Source: Choanephora cucurbitarum
Lineage: Eukaryota > Mucoromycota > Mucoromycetes > Mucorales > Choanephoraceae
Assembly (NCBI GenBank): GCA_025331435.1
Contig: JAIWNI010000047.1
Coordinates: 165,052-229,051, forward strand
Length of the DNA stretch: 64,000 nt
Direction: 5' to 3'
Shown piece after piece: positions 47,401 through 58,735 of the stretch. Position 1 is the stretch's first letter; every line of letters begins with the position of its first letter. The notes beneath the pieces are model-generated. The model was given only the letters and a program-made list of their open reading frames with translations, ran no database searches and was not told the DNA's origin. The translations under genes and the position numbers were made by a program.

Positions 47401-50202
47401 TCTTCATAGTTGACCAGCAGTGCCAGGCGAACCAAGATGGTATTTTGAAACAAGAAGAGCTGACTTAAGGGAGCAAGCGATGGCAAAGGCATAAAGGTAT
47501 AGCCGGCCAACTGAAATTCAGAAGAAGCATTTTGCTTAGAGGTGCTTGCGATCTGAGGAACGACCACCTTCATCAGGGTATCTTGTCTGTCCAACAAGAA
47601 ACTCAAGATACGCAACACACGAATCAAGCATTGACGATGGTAAGGCACGCCTATCGTGTCCTTTGTCTCCCTTTGAGCACATTCATCCATGATACGGAAC
47701 AACTCATCAATCACACGGCCACCTGCCAAAATACGAGTCATGACTTGGAAGCCGGGATGAACGATGGTCTGAAGCAACTTGGATTCGGTTGTGAAGTTAG
47801 GCAAGGGACACTTGAGTTGGTCGCCTTGATAGTCTGAAAGATCAAGACAGGCAATACTGTTCTCAAACACCATCAGACATGCCTCTGTCAATTCCCAGCG
47901 TGCCTCTGCAAACAGATACTTTTGATCGCGAAGTGACAAAAAGATATGATCGATCACCAAATTGATGTAAGGAATCGAACCAGGTGACTTGCTGCCTTTG
48001 CCGAGATCAGAGGGCATGCTAGGCTCAACCTGGTTAAACCCAAACGCGATGGCCTCACGCTTGCTCTGTGTATGGATAGCTGTACCGATCAGACGAATGA
48101 TGGCCAAGGTTTCTGTATAGACACGACTCTTTCTCTCCAACTCCAGTTCTTGAAGAATACCAGGCTTTTGATAGATCATGCGTTCTTGCGTAGGTCTGCG
48201 TTGAGAAATCAACATGGTACTGCCTTCCAAGATCTTCCATACTCTACGTGAAATCGTTCGACCCACCTGGTTGACACCACCGCCCCAGGACGAACAAAAG
48301 GCAGCCAGGACATCAAACAGGGCAGCACGAATATGAGTGGATGTAGGACGATTGAGGGCATGGATCAGGATGGGTTGGCATTGGAGGACTGGATCGGCCC
48401 AGAAGGCACATCGAGCTTCTTGAGAGTACTGTACACATTGTTTCAAGATCTCTAGGAACTTGAGAAGCAGGTATTCTTCAGGATTGGGAATGGAGGCAGT
48501 CACCTCTTCGGGCTTGTCTTTCAATTGACCTTCATAGTACTGAAGGGCAGCAAGGGGCTTTCCCCAAGAAAAGAGCATGCTGGAGGCCAAGACAGGCTCT
48601 GTACCGTTCTTGAAGAAATGAAACATCTGTAAGGCACATTGATCGCCTGTGGCAATGGATGCAAAGAAATCAAAGGCAGCACCGACAGTACCGACCACAT
48701 GAATGTCCAACAGCCAACGCACAAAATGATGTAAGCGATTCTGAGTGCGATCCCAAAAGATGACGCCCTGATCGATACGACCACGAAAGACACTGGCCAA
48801 GAATTGCAAAAAGTACTGAAGATCTCTGCATGAGGCCTGATCTGAAGCAGGTGTAGTGGAATCTTCTTCTTTGTATTTCAACTTTTGCAGCCAATCAAAC
48901 AAGACCTGAATGACCTCAAGAGCCAACTGTTGTAGCTGAAAGACAACAAACTCTTGGAAATCCGAGTGAATGTCTGCATTGATGTTGCGATAGTCTGATT
49001 TGTCGACCTGTTTGCCGTGCTCAGTATCCATGGATTTGACGACAGGTCGATCTGTGTCGATCTTGGCATTGGGCTGTTGAAAATAGAGCAGATAATCACT
49101 CATGAATCGAAAGACGTCCACCTCAAGTGCATGGTCCAACAGTTGCTGCATGACAGATTCACTTCTCATGTTGAATTGGGATCCAATGGTCTGATTGCGT
49201 CTGGTAGGGTGCATCAGATACAAGACCCATTGGAGTACAATGACAGCCTTGATAACAGGTACACGAGAGCCAGATGTCATGATACGCTGATGAAATTGAT
49301 CTATAAACGACAGGTCTGTCTGTATCGAATGTGACAGTACAGATAACATGGTCATCAACATATAGGCTGTCGCAGGATCTGTCAGTTCTGCTTCTTCCAA
49401 CATATAGAGCATGCTCAGTGTATCGTTTGTCTCGAATTTGAAAATAGAACTGATATGATAGATGATCTGTGCCAACACAATACGTTCCTCATTCAATCCA
49501 CTCATACGGTACTCAGCTATCGATTCGCCTAACTTGCCACTGCCGGCTGCAGGCACTTGTCCAATGATGGTGCCTGTGTCCATGATGGCAGTGATCGACT
49601 GAGTCAGTTGGTTTAAGGTGTTGAGTAGTTTACTGACATAGGTCTCGTCTGATCCTTCCTTCAGCAAATCAGTCATGAATTGAGAACAGACAAACTGAAC
49701 ATCGCTGGGGATAGACGCGTCTTTGATTGACTTGAGAATCAAATCGAGACAGGCCAAAAGATAGCTGCGTTCTTGGTGATAGAGCAGAACGGCAGTATCG
49801 ATAGGGTCGTTCTTGGTATAGTCAGCCTGAGCTGTTCCGTGTGTCAATAGGGTGGCTGCTACATATTCGTTGATGTTGAGTTGATCGGATAAAAAGAGTG
49901 CTTTGGTGACAAACTCTTGACTGACACTACGTAAAGTGCGTTGAATGTATGTTTTCTCTATATATAGAAATGTCAGTAAAGCAATAATAAGGTGATCCAT
50001 TCTCCTTACTGCTATTGAGCATGGTGCGATGGGCTGGATTCTTGGGTTCATCATTGAGCAAATGAATGAATTTTTCTTTATTCAGTTGAAGGTGTTGATT
50101 GAGTGCATCAGCCGATAGTTTTGAAACTCGTGCTTGGTAGATTATGTCGTGTAAGCTTTGATTTTCTTGCACCCAAGTTGGGATGCTATACACAAGTGAC
50201 AT
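44431..50202 (-). CDS. Nup192/Nup205-type inner-ring nucleoporin
   Basis: Very large alpha-solenoid scaffold of the nuclear pore inner ring. Exon 1 starts at 50202 (MSLVYSIPTWVQENQSLHDI) and joins through a 60-nt intron to a giant exon (about 49954-45331). That exon begins KTYIQRTLRSVSQEFVTKAL and SDQLNINEYVAATLL, the conserved start of the Nup192 family, then runs on as helical repeats (IRAALFDVLAAFCSSWGG; MQLLDHALEVDVF; LHCLCAWKDLVHITVIEGFD). Short exons carry the C terminus (APLLPLYIFEAKTSILLRLA; METWVRNQQQALVNILQSIE; AEKGFNQLHNLFTQLN), ending IYHRTANN at 44431. Total is about 1,800 residues, close to fungal Nup192. No FG repeats, as expected for this scaffold class. Confidence 0.9.
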
Positions 50203-50264
50203 GACCCAAGTTATGTCTTGAAATAAAATAATAAAAAAATAATAATAACGAAAAACTGCACGCG

Positions 50265-50305
<41 letters not shown>

Positions 50306-51874
50306 CTTTACGGAGTTTATTGTCTTTTAAGAATACCATCATCACTTTCATCTGTGGCTTACTTAGACAGAGAAAGAAGAAGAGTGAAATGTCAATCTCA
50401 GAGAAAGGCATGCATTGTATACTCAACCATAGTCAAAAAAAAAAAAAAAAAGAAAAAGGCTTAGTTTAGAGATGAAAGGTCATGATCAGACATCATTGGC
50501 AGGAAGTCATTGGTTGCTAGGGATCCAATAAGCGAAAGGAAGATCTCAGTTTGAAGTGGGGGGGGGGATAGTCCAAGTCTCAACTGCATATTTAATAGCA
50601 TCGAGATCGAAAATTCCAGCTGACATCATGACCTTGCATTCAAATGGATAAATAAAGCCAGTTTCATCCTCCATTCCCCTATGTTGAGAGCACTCAAAGT
50701 CATGGATTTCTTCTAAATTAAATGCATATGTATTTCATGCAGCAAAAGAAAATGATGAGGGAATGTAAGCAAGTCTTTATGAAAGGCACTCTTTTCATTG
50801 TCTATCTATTGCATTGATGACACTCAGGTAGCCTTCAGATAGACTCCCAAATGAAGCTCACTGTCATACTCATAATCAAGTGGAATAGAAAACGCATTGA
50901 CAATTACCGAAAATAGAAATAGGTTCGGATGAAAAAAAAAAAAAAGCACTGTCATTTCTGTTTCTGATCCAGAAGATTCTTCTTCTCTCCCCTTGATTTC
51001 TTTTTCTGGATAATAGACTATTTTCCTGTTGCTATGAGATTGATCTCATTGGCCAATATGGCGTTTATCGTTTTCTTTCTATCCGAAACAATTAAAAAAA
51101 AAAAAGAAAGTGGTTATCCATAGATACAAAATCCCTCTTTGCCTTCACCCTTCTGTCTTGTCAATAGTCTCTATGACCATCTTTCGTTAGATATAAACTG
51201 GTTGAGGCTTAGAAAGGAAGATAGGGATTGTGGCTAACCAAGTATGAATCTGTGTTCATGTAGAAATAAAAATAACTTTGATATCTATACAGGGAAACAA
51301 GCCAATCACCAACACTATCAATAGCATGCCTCAAGCAACTTATTTTCCAGAATTAAGAAATCAACGCGTCATTTTTCAGGAGAACTTCATTTGAGTGTTT
51401 AGAACTGAAATATCTTTTTGTATTTCTTCTTCTATCAGCCTCATCAAATGAAGGCTTTGTTTTACCTACTTTTGGCATTTAGAAAAGAAAATTCTCGGTA
51501 ATACAACTTTGATTACCATATAAAGAATTCATCTTTTGAGCTCCATGATGAGAGAATGATTTCACTAGAGTGTTGTCTATTCTTAGTAACATCCATAAGG
51601 ATTTCATGACATCAATCATACTCTTTTTACGCCCTTCGCATCATGTTACACTATCAATCAACTTGTCTAAATTTTCTGCTAAACTGGGCTTGAAAGGGCT
51701 TTTCTTTAGATAGCTAAGCCTATAGTATCAGATGATTCTCAAGGGCTTTTTTTTTTGTTGAATCGATTTATTTTAAGGCAAAATGATTCTAAAATTAAAT
51801 TTGAGTAGATCCTATTGTTTATAAACACTCATTTTTCTTTCTTTTTTTCTTTCTCTTTCTCTTTCAAAAAAAAA
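50203..51874. other. Spacer with 34-bp poly(A) tract; no supported gene
   Basis: A run of 34 A (50269-50302; poly T on the Nup192 strand) sits 67 bp upstream of the Nup192 start and may act as a nucleosome-excluding promoter element (inference). A second A run follows near 50438. A G9-10 tract lies at 50558-50567. The right end is the CT-rich leader of the secreted-protein gene. No coding signal between. Confidence 0.5.
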
Positions 51875-52363
51875 ATGTTCAAATTGACTTTGTTATACAT
51901 CTTGATGTTGATTGGCTTGGTTGTAGCCTTGGATCAAAGACAGACTTGGAATAGAAGACCACGTCAATTTAGAATGCAAGTCTTCTCTCGACCAGACAAT
52001 AGAGGAGAAGTACAGACATTACGAGCAACTAATGGAGGTGAGTCTGCTTTAGGCTATCCAATGACTATCTTTATTCACTCTACAGTAGCCACTACACCTT
52101 GTTGGAATTTAGCTTCTAAACGAGTGGGATCGTATGATGTCAATGATCCAATGATTAAAGTAACATTCTATAGAGTAAAGTAAATACCAATAGATTTTAA
52201 AAAAACACGCTCTAACCTATAAGTCTTATAGTCAACAGACTGTAAGGGTGCACCTTCAGCTATTTTTTATCAAGATCATTCATTCAATCGTAATCACGTG
52301 ATGATCAAGGCTAAATCTGTGTCTGTGACTAAAGTAAAGCCTGTATTATTTAAAAAGCATTAA
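51875..52363 (+). CDS. Small secreted protein, unknown function
   Basis: Two exons. Exon 1 begins MFKLTLLYILMLIGLVVALD, a clear signal peptide with Lys3, a hydrophobic core of about 14 residues and a probable cleavage after VVA-LD or nearby. The mature part is basic and Arg-rich (QRQTWNRRPRQFRMQVFSRP), then beta-like (GYPMTIFIHSTVATTPCWNL). Read unspliced, exon 1 stops at 52183. A GTAAAG donor after VTFYR and acceptor CTTATAG at 52238 instead give STDCKGAPSAIFYQDHSFNR and a C terminus ending VLFKKH at 52363, which supplies a second cysteine. Mature length is about 140 residues. CT-rich leader upstream. No family recognised; extracellular or cell-wall location inferred. Confidence 0.65.
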
Positions 52364-52456
52364 TAGAACATACCCCCCTCTTGTATATATCCATTTTAAT
52401 AAAAAAAAATATTAAAAAAATAAAACTGTACATAAATAAATAAAAAGTGGAGGGTA

Positions 52457-53950
52457 TTAAGCATGGCCTACAGCAGCAGTAAGAGAGACAGAATGATGAT
52501 GATAATGAGGTTGAGGATTGATCATGGTCGATTGTTGAGAATCAGAAATAGCATAGAGAAAGGCATCCAGTTGAGTGGCTGCTGCCTGTAATGAGAGTGT
52601 GGTATCGTTTGAGGCAACAACAGCAGAAGTACGTCGATGATGACGAAGGAGATGGTGAGCAGAGGCAGCCAATGCTTTACTGGATACATAATGTTCAGTC
52701 AGTTGAGGATCTCGATCAAGAGCCAGATAGAGTGTGGATCCCAATCCGTCCACTGTCACTGCCTCTAGATTACCACCCCAATGTTTAGCTAGGGATCTGG
52801 CCGATCGCCATCCACTCATGGCCACCCATTCCATCAGACTGGGATCCCCCAAGGTCTCATCGTTCACTTGATCACCACTGGTCTGTGAGAGAACAGAGCC
52901 ACAGAGAGGAATGCCGATGAGATCACGAGGAATAGAAGGAACAAGATCTTCCTTTAACAGAGGTGCTGCTGCATCCAATCGAAAGCCTATACTGGTAGGA
53001 CCCCCAAAGATACGTAAAGAGAGAGGTTGTTTGGCTTGAAATCGACGTTGAAACCAATTGAGCTGACTCTCTCTTTCTCGCCTCTGGACTACGTGTGCCT
53101 TAAGGGACAGAAGGGTAGATTCGTACAGGATACGGTGTAGCATATGGGGTAGATAGATAAATTGAGAGGGAGGTGGGCTATGTCGTTTGTTGATGGCTGT
53201 GTCTCTCTGGATCACAATGGCTGGTACATCCTTCCATGTTTTGGCAAATGTAGTTTGAGCATCCTTGACAGCCTGATGGGCTATTGTTTCAGGACAGATC
53301 AGTTGAGCATGGTTATTTTGATGTTCATCCCAGGAGAGACGTTGATCTACAAACAGAATCAGTCATAGTGAGGGGTATAATCATCAGGCTTACCTAACAA
53401 ACAATGAATGCCTGAATGAATGGTATGGATATGATCTAATAAGGCAATTGACGTTGTAGTAGGTACAGACAATAATGCATATTTAAGGCGAATCAGATTC
53501 AAGGATTGTGTCTGACGTAGTTGAGTCAACACTTTAGCAAACCCTTTAGGTGATGTTTGTTTGAGTGAAGGGTGCAGTAGAGTGCAGATGGCACGAAGGT
53601 AATTATGAGCTACATTTCTGATGATAGGTGATTCCAATGATTCGTGTGAGAGAGTAGACAGCAATCTGAGTATGTGAGTGTATCGAACAGGCAGTTCATT
53701 GCATAAAAAGGCAGATGTGATGGCTATAGGTGGTTGACTTGAGACAAGTTAATTTATGGCTAGATAACTCATCTGTAGCATGCTTACTTGTTGCTAGGTT
53801 TCATCAGATGAGATAACTAGTATGAGATTAGATCAGCTTATTAAATTCTCCATACAATCATGAATTTACCGAAATACGGGTTTCTGGTGTAGCCCAGAAT
53901 GAAGCCAACAATCGACGAGGTAGAACATGAATGATATGAGATTGAAGCAT
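52457..53950 (-). CDS. Divergent mitochondrial PDK/BCKDK-family protein, probable pseudokinase
   Basis: Exon 1 begins MLQSHIIHVLPRRLLASFWA, an Arg-rich amphipathic mitochondrial presequence. Next exons show the helical regulatory domain of pyruvate/branched-chain dehydrogenase kinases: SAFLCNELPVRYTHILRLLS, HNYLRAICTLL and HIHTIHSGIHCLLG. Then FIYLPHMLHRILYESTLLSL and KAH align with the start of the ATPase domain (Y-x-P-x-x-L-x-x-x-L-x-E). The N-box Asn is missing (ESTLLSLKA where active kinases have E-x-x-K-N-x-x-R-A). The G1-box aspartate is absent (PLSLRIFGGPTSIGF), and the G2 box has become MSGWRSARSLAKHWGGNLEA; only the G-x-G-S/T strand (DGLGSTLYLAL) remains. The fold is likely kept while ATP/Mg binding is lost. 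Role, perhaps regulating a dehydrogenase kinase or complex, is inference. Confidence 0.75.
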
Positions 53951-54495
53951 TTAGGTATAATACAGAGAAAAGTAATAAAAAAGGAAAAAAAAAGGTGTTG
54001 AATTTATAAGGCGTTGAAAATCAAACATACCTTTCATCTTGTTTCTTTTACTTCCATACAGAAGGACAAATCCCCTTACATCTCTCTCCTTTTTTTTTTT
54101 GCTTAGTCTCCTTTTCATTTGATGATGATAAAAGGTAATATTGCATCTGTCTTGTATGCTCTATTGTATCATAATAACTACATTGTCAATCTATAAATTG
54201 GACTTTGATAAAGTTTAAAATAAAATATGTAACAAGTATGTATTTTCCCCGCAAAAAAGATAACCACCCCCCTGATTTGATTGAAATCAAAAAAGCAGTT
54301 CTTTATCAAATCCATCTAAATTATTATTATGTCTTGGCGTTTTCTTAGAAATCCATTATGCAAGAAAAGGGAAATTTATTTTTTTTTGTATATATAGAGT
54401 TTCTTTTCCATCGTAGTTTATTCACATATTTACATATAAAGAGATTACATAATATTATAAAAAAAGGCATAAACATTGAAAACATAAGACATAAA
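53951..54495. other. Spacer, no supported gene
   Basis: Holds the promoter of the PDK-like gene (CT/GA-rich, 53965-54000) and the 3' UTR of the bZIP gene. Long A/T runs; nothing else seen. Confidence 0.45.
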
Positions 54496-55221
54496 TTAAG
54501 CCATAGAAGATGAAAAACTGGCTGGATAGACTGTTGAATGTGAATAGTGTAATGGATAAGCATTAAATGAAGGATTGGCCATAGGTTTCTGAATGATGGT
54601 TGTGTTGTATTGTGGACAATCTTTGTGAGTAATAAGCAGTGTTTTGAGATCCATGATTTCCTTTCTGAGTGCTTCTGCTTCCATCTGAAGTTGTTCATTA
54701 TCATTTGTCAGGAATTCAACTCGAGCCTGAAGATTGTTTAACCATTGCTTCTTTCTCTGTCTACATTTCAAGGCAGCTTTTTTTATTTTTGATAAGTAAA
54801 CATAACATGTCTATTTTATCATTTTCTTACCCAATCGATTTCTCTCTAAAAAGTTCTTTCTCTTTTCTTCATCTTCAGGTAATTTAGTTGATTTGGATCG
54901 CTTCTTTTGATTGGCTGATTTACGTTGTTGTTGTTGTGTATACTATATAATCTGATTAAATCTATCTGTTCAAATAGGAATTATTCTCACTTTACTTGAT
55001 AATGAGGATCATCACTACTGTCACTGGTCATTTGATTATCAGATACAGATGAATAGGAATCTATTGAATGATGAGAGAATGAACTGATAGATAAGATCAA
55101 ATATACCTTGTGGATCATAGCGAAATGTAAGAGGTGACCATTTCTCCATAGGGTCATCTATGTATTTAGGAATGGCTGAGAAGCTCTGTTCAAATGGGTT
55201 GGGTTCTTGTTCTATTGCCAT
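54496..55221 (-). CDS. Atf1/CREB-type bZIP transcription factor
   Basis: Four exons on the minus strand, start ATG at 55221 (MAIEQEPNPFEQSFSAIPKY). Later exons give SVSDNQMTSDSSDDPHYQ, then QRKSANQKRSKSTKLPEDEE, then KRKNFLERNR joined to AALKCRQRKKQWLNNLQARV. The basic region N-x-x-A-x-x-C-R-x-R-K and the zipper (leucines in WLNNLQARVEFLTND, LQMEAEALRKEI, LKTLLIT) match the ATF2/Atf1 stress-response group, including the KCRQRKKQW signature that reads CRE sites. The intron splits the basic region after NR, as often in fungal ATF genes. At about 190 residues it is short and lacks the long N-terminal regulatory domain of Atf1. Likely a stress-MAPK-linked nuclear factor. Confidence 0.88.
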
Positions 55222-57956
55222 GCTTAGTTTCTCATCATCTATACTATAGAATTTGCTTGTTACCTCGATGAGGATGACTTGACATAGTGTATAATCAAAA
55301 AAAAAAAAGAAGAAAAAAAAATATATAAAAAGAAAACACAAGTTGAATTATTTTTGTTCTCGAATCTTTTTTTATCATTACATCATTCTCAGCTAAAAAA
55401 AGTAAGGTGATACCTTCTTTCTTCTTCTGTGGTCCCTGAATTTGATACATGGTAACATAATGATGACGAAGTTTGTAATTTTTTATTTTGCAAATTTCTT
55501 ACCGAGTTTCTGGGTTTTGTAGGGTTTCCAAGTGTATGATTACACTCTAGCTTTGTACAGACTTTTTCTTTCTTTCTTTCTTACTATTCTATTCTTTTGT
55601 AATCTTAATATTAGTAAAGTGTTGTTATATGGACTAAGGGGGAATGTACATCTAGAGAAAATATTATCGAGATCGATTTTCTTTGAATTGAAAAGAAACC
55701 GATGAAAGTGACTGTCAGGTGGTTTCGAAGCCCATGTAATATTACGGCGAATGACTCTCTCTTTTTTTTTTTAAGGTTATTCCTTCATGCAAATATCAAA
55801 TCTACCATGATTTTCTTTGTATGACAGGGACAAGTTTCCAAATATAGTTATTTTGAAATCTAGCGAAATCAAGATAATATTCATCCAGAAGGGCTTACAT
55901 CAAATTATTCAGACTATGTCACTCAGATAGTAAGGTGACACACACACACATGAGTAGCATAATACTTCGATAGAATAAGCCTATGTGCAAATGAAATACA
56001 ATCTATTGAGTTGCACTTCTTAAAACACGTATGCTTAGGATGACATCGGAAAGGTTAAGGGTTACTCTTTACAATAGATAGAACACTTTTCTGGCTTTAG
56101 ACTCATGAATAGTATTATCCACTGCTGCATGATGGATTAACCGAGTGTTCATTGTAGGCTCTATCTGGACAAGGTTAGATCATATTTCAACTTCCAATGC
56201 CATGCCATTTCTCTCCAAGATATAGTCAACTATTTTCCTTTTGTCCCGAAACAAAAAAGATAAATCTGCCTTATACAAGATATAGTGTGTCTAGGTTTTT
56301 TTATTATTATTATTAAATGCTCTTGTATACAGTATAAAGAGTGTGTTTATCAAGGACTTTTCTTAAGAATCATGTCAGCTTGATTATTAGAAATATACCC
56401 AGAAGCATGCAACCTGGTCACAGAGATTCTAATGGTGTCAGAGAGTCGCTTCTTTCACCAACATATTCAACCATGGGCTAGTATCTGTTGAACACCATGA
56501 GGCATAGAACCAACGAAGGCGGCAGAGAGACTATTTCCAGAGATCACTCTAGTACCAATTCCTCGGTTTGTCTTTTTTTTATATGACTATAAATAGCTAT
56601 ACTTTGCCCAGGTATACTCGATTTACTCAACAGACAAAAGGCCTTTTCATCTCTTTTCCTTCTTGATTTTCTTCCCAAGAATTTCAATTGAACATAGCAT
56701 CAAATCCCACCACCTTGTCATGATCAACTCAACAAGCAGATCCTTACCATGTTGACAGATAGAACATAAACAACTTGGTATTTCCAGAGAAGCTTTGATC
56801 ATGATCATTGGATTCTGGCTGTGCTTTTGTATGGACTTCTTTCAACAACTTGAAAATGCCTTTTAAGAAAGTATTTTTTTTTCTCTCTACTTTGACATTG
56901 TCAGCAAAGAAAGCAATTGGCATTTTTATGACTATAAAATGAATATGTCTCAAAAGAGTATTGGTGATAGTTCCATACTTTTTTTTTTTGAAGGATCAGG
57001 AGATTGCTACACAATATCATTTGTAAATGCACTTGTTTCTCCGATCTCGGTTGTCTGTTTGGGGGGGAGAACTGGAATGAATGATTTCCCTTTCGTCTAG
57101 AAGCATCATGTGCTAATAAAGGACCTCCATACAAAAGTACGAATATATGTACTTGTAAGTACATAACTGACATAGTGTCTTGCGATATCGTTTCTCTTTC
57201 TAAATACAAGTACTGAAGGCGATGTAGTTCAAGCAATACTTTTTGAAAGTACTCAGAACCAACAGGGTCTTGGTTTCAGTAAGTCAGTGAGAGTTATAAA
57301 GACACTACCTTGGCGACTCAAAAGGGAAGAGGATGTCACCTGGAGTTCTAAAGGAATTTGCTTGGCAATAGAGCCATTGACTGTCTGGTCACATCGAGAA
57401 GAAATAGATTGATATCTTGTTGTCCTAAGAACACACTGTGGTCTAGATTTCTCCAAGAAATATTGCTTTCAGGGTTGAGCTTAAAGACTTTAATTTATAA
57501 AAAAAATATATCAATTGATGCCTTACAAAAACAATGATTGTTTGTTTGAGTATAGTAGAAGGAGGCACCAAGTATCATCATCACTGGCACTTTAATTGTC
57601 GTCTTCACAAGCAAAGGAAAAATGATACCCTTCAAAAGGGGGGGGGACAGCAGTTCTATTCATATTCGATTGAAAGAAAAAGATTCGTCCAAAATGCTTG
57701 TTCGAGGTTTGGATCAGATAGCAGCACAAGTGAAGCTTCAATTGGGACTAACCTCAATACTGCTATCTTTAGATGATATAAATTGACTCTGAAAAATATC
57801 GCCTAAAATTATAAATCATTCTCATGATGATTCTTGAAATAAACCTTTTACTTCTCTTACAAACACAAACATTTAAAGATATGAAAGACACAGAAAACAA
57901 GCGCAAGTTTAGCAGTTACACTCAAGTCACTGACAAGATGAGTTGGGGGGTGTTTA
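55222..57956. other. 2.7-kb gene-poor spacer
   Basis: Contains the bZIP promoter (A/T runs at 55299-55320), a CT repeat (55565-55582), a CA run (55937-55948) and a G-run (57638-57646). The frames at 56744-57456 lack splice logic, codon character or family residues. No supported gene. Confidence 0.45.
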
Positions 57957-58735
57957 TTAGTTGAATAAGGAAAGACGCAATAACATCACCATCGGAAAGA
58001 AGGTTGGGTTAGCTAGAGAGGCTATAAGAGATGTTGTGAAGACTAACAAATACGCCTCTCCCTCGCAAGTCCACCGGCAGACCCCAAACTCTAAGAGTTT
58101 AAGACAACTCAAAAGTGCTGTAGCTCGCAATCTATTTATGAGCGTCCAATAAGCAACAAAGGAATTGAAACGTAGCAACATCAATGTATGTAGAGACACC
58201 ATTGTGTTCTATCTTCGCAATCTTGAGTTCAAATCGTATTGCACAGCACACCCAAACCAGCTTTAACGAACACTTACCAAAGAAATTGTTTGGAATGGGC
58301 AAAGGAACATTTGTATTGGACGTCAGATCCATGGGCTGGAAGTCATCTGGTTCGATGAATCTAGATATTCAGTTCAAGGAGCTGATGTTGGTTACCAGAA
58401 TTCTTCTTCGTGTTGATGAGTAATACAAGGAGGAACTCATGGTGCCCAATACAAAGTTAGATAAAGAAGGGAGTGATAGTTTGGGGCTATTTTTGGAAAG
58501 GTGGTGTTAGTATTCTCTTGTTGATGGAAACGGGCCAAATACATTGAAGTTTTATCCAACCTAGGCTCATGAAATTGCAGTCCCAGCATGATAGATGCTT
58601 CATCTTTTAAGGAGATGGAGCTACATGTCATACTAGAGCTCTGGCATGTAATGGAAATCATCAATCTATGTATATACATATGACTTTTTCTCAATAGCAA
58701 TCCATTCTTTTTGAAGACTTATCATGCGCACGACA
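57957..58735 (+). pseudogene. Decayed Tc1/mariner transposase
   Basis: Pieces of one transposase lie in order on the plus strand in changing frames with stops. An N-terminal helix-turn-helix part reads GKKVGLAREAIRDVVKTNKY and HRQTPNSKSLRQLKSAVARN, followed by a stop at 58150. Then TKELKRSNINVCRDTIVFYL and RNLEFKS, then VIWFDESRYSVQGAD, which holds the first catalytic Asp of the DDE/D triad, then WGCFWKGGV, and GDGATCHTRALACN with the second catalytic Asp. At least four stops or frame changes separate them, so it is dead. Its terminal repeats could not be located. Order and motifs are those of the Tc1 family. Confidence 0.75.

Noticed and set aside
46784..47837. Plus-strand frames within the Nup192 exon
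   Set aside because: Antisense shadows; the minus strand carries a continuous 1,500-codon family-matching frame.
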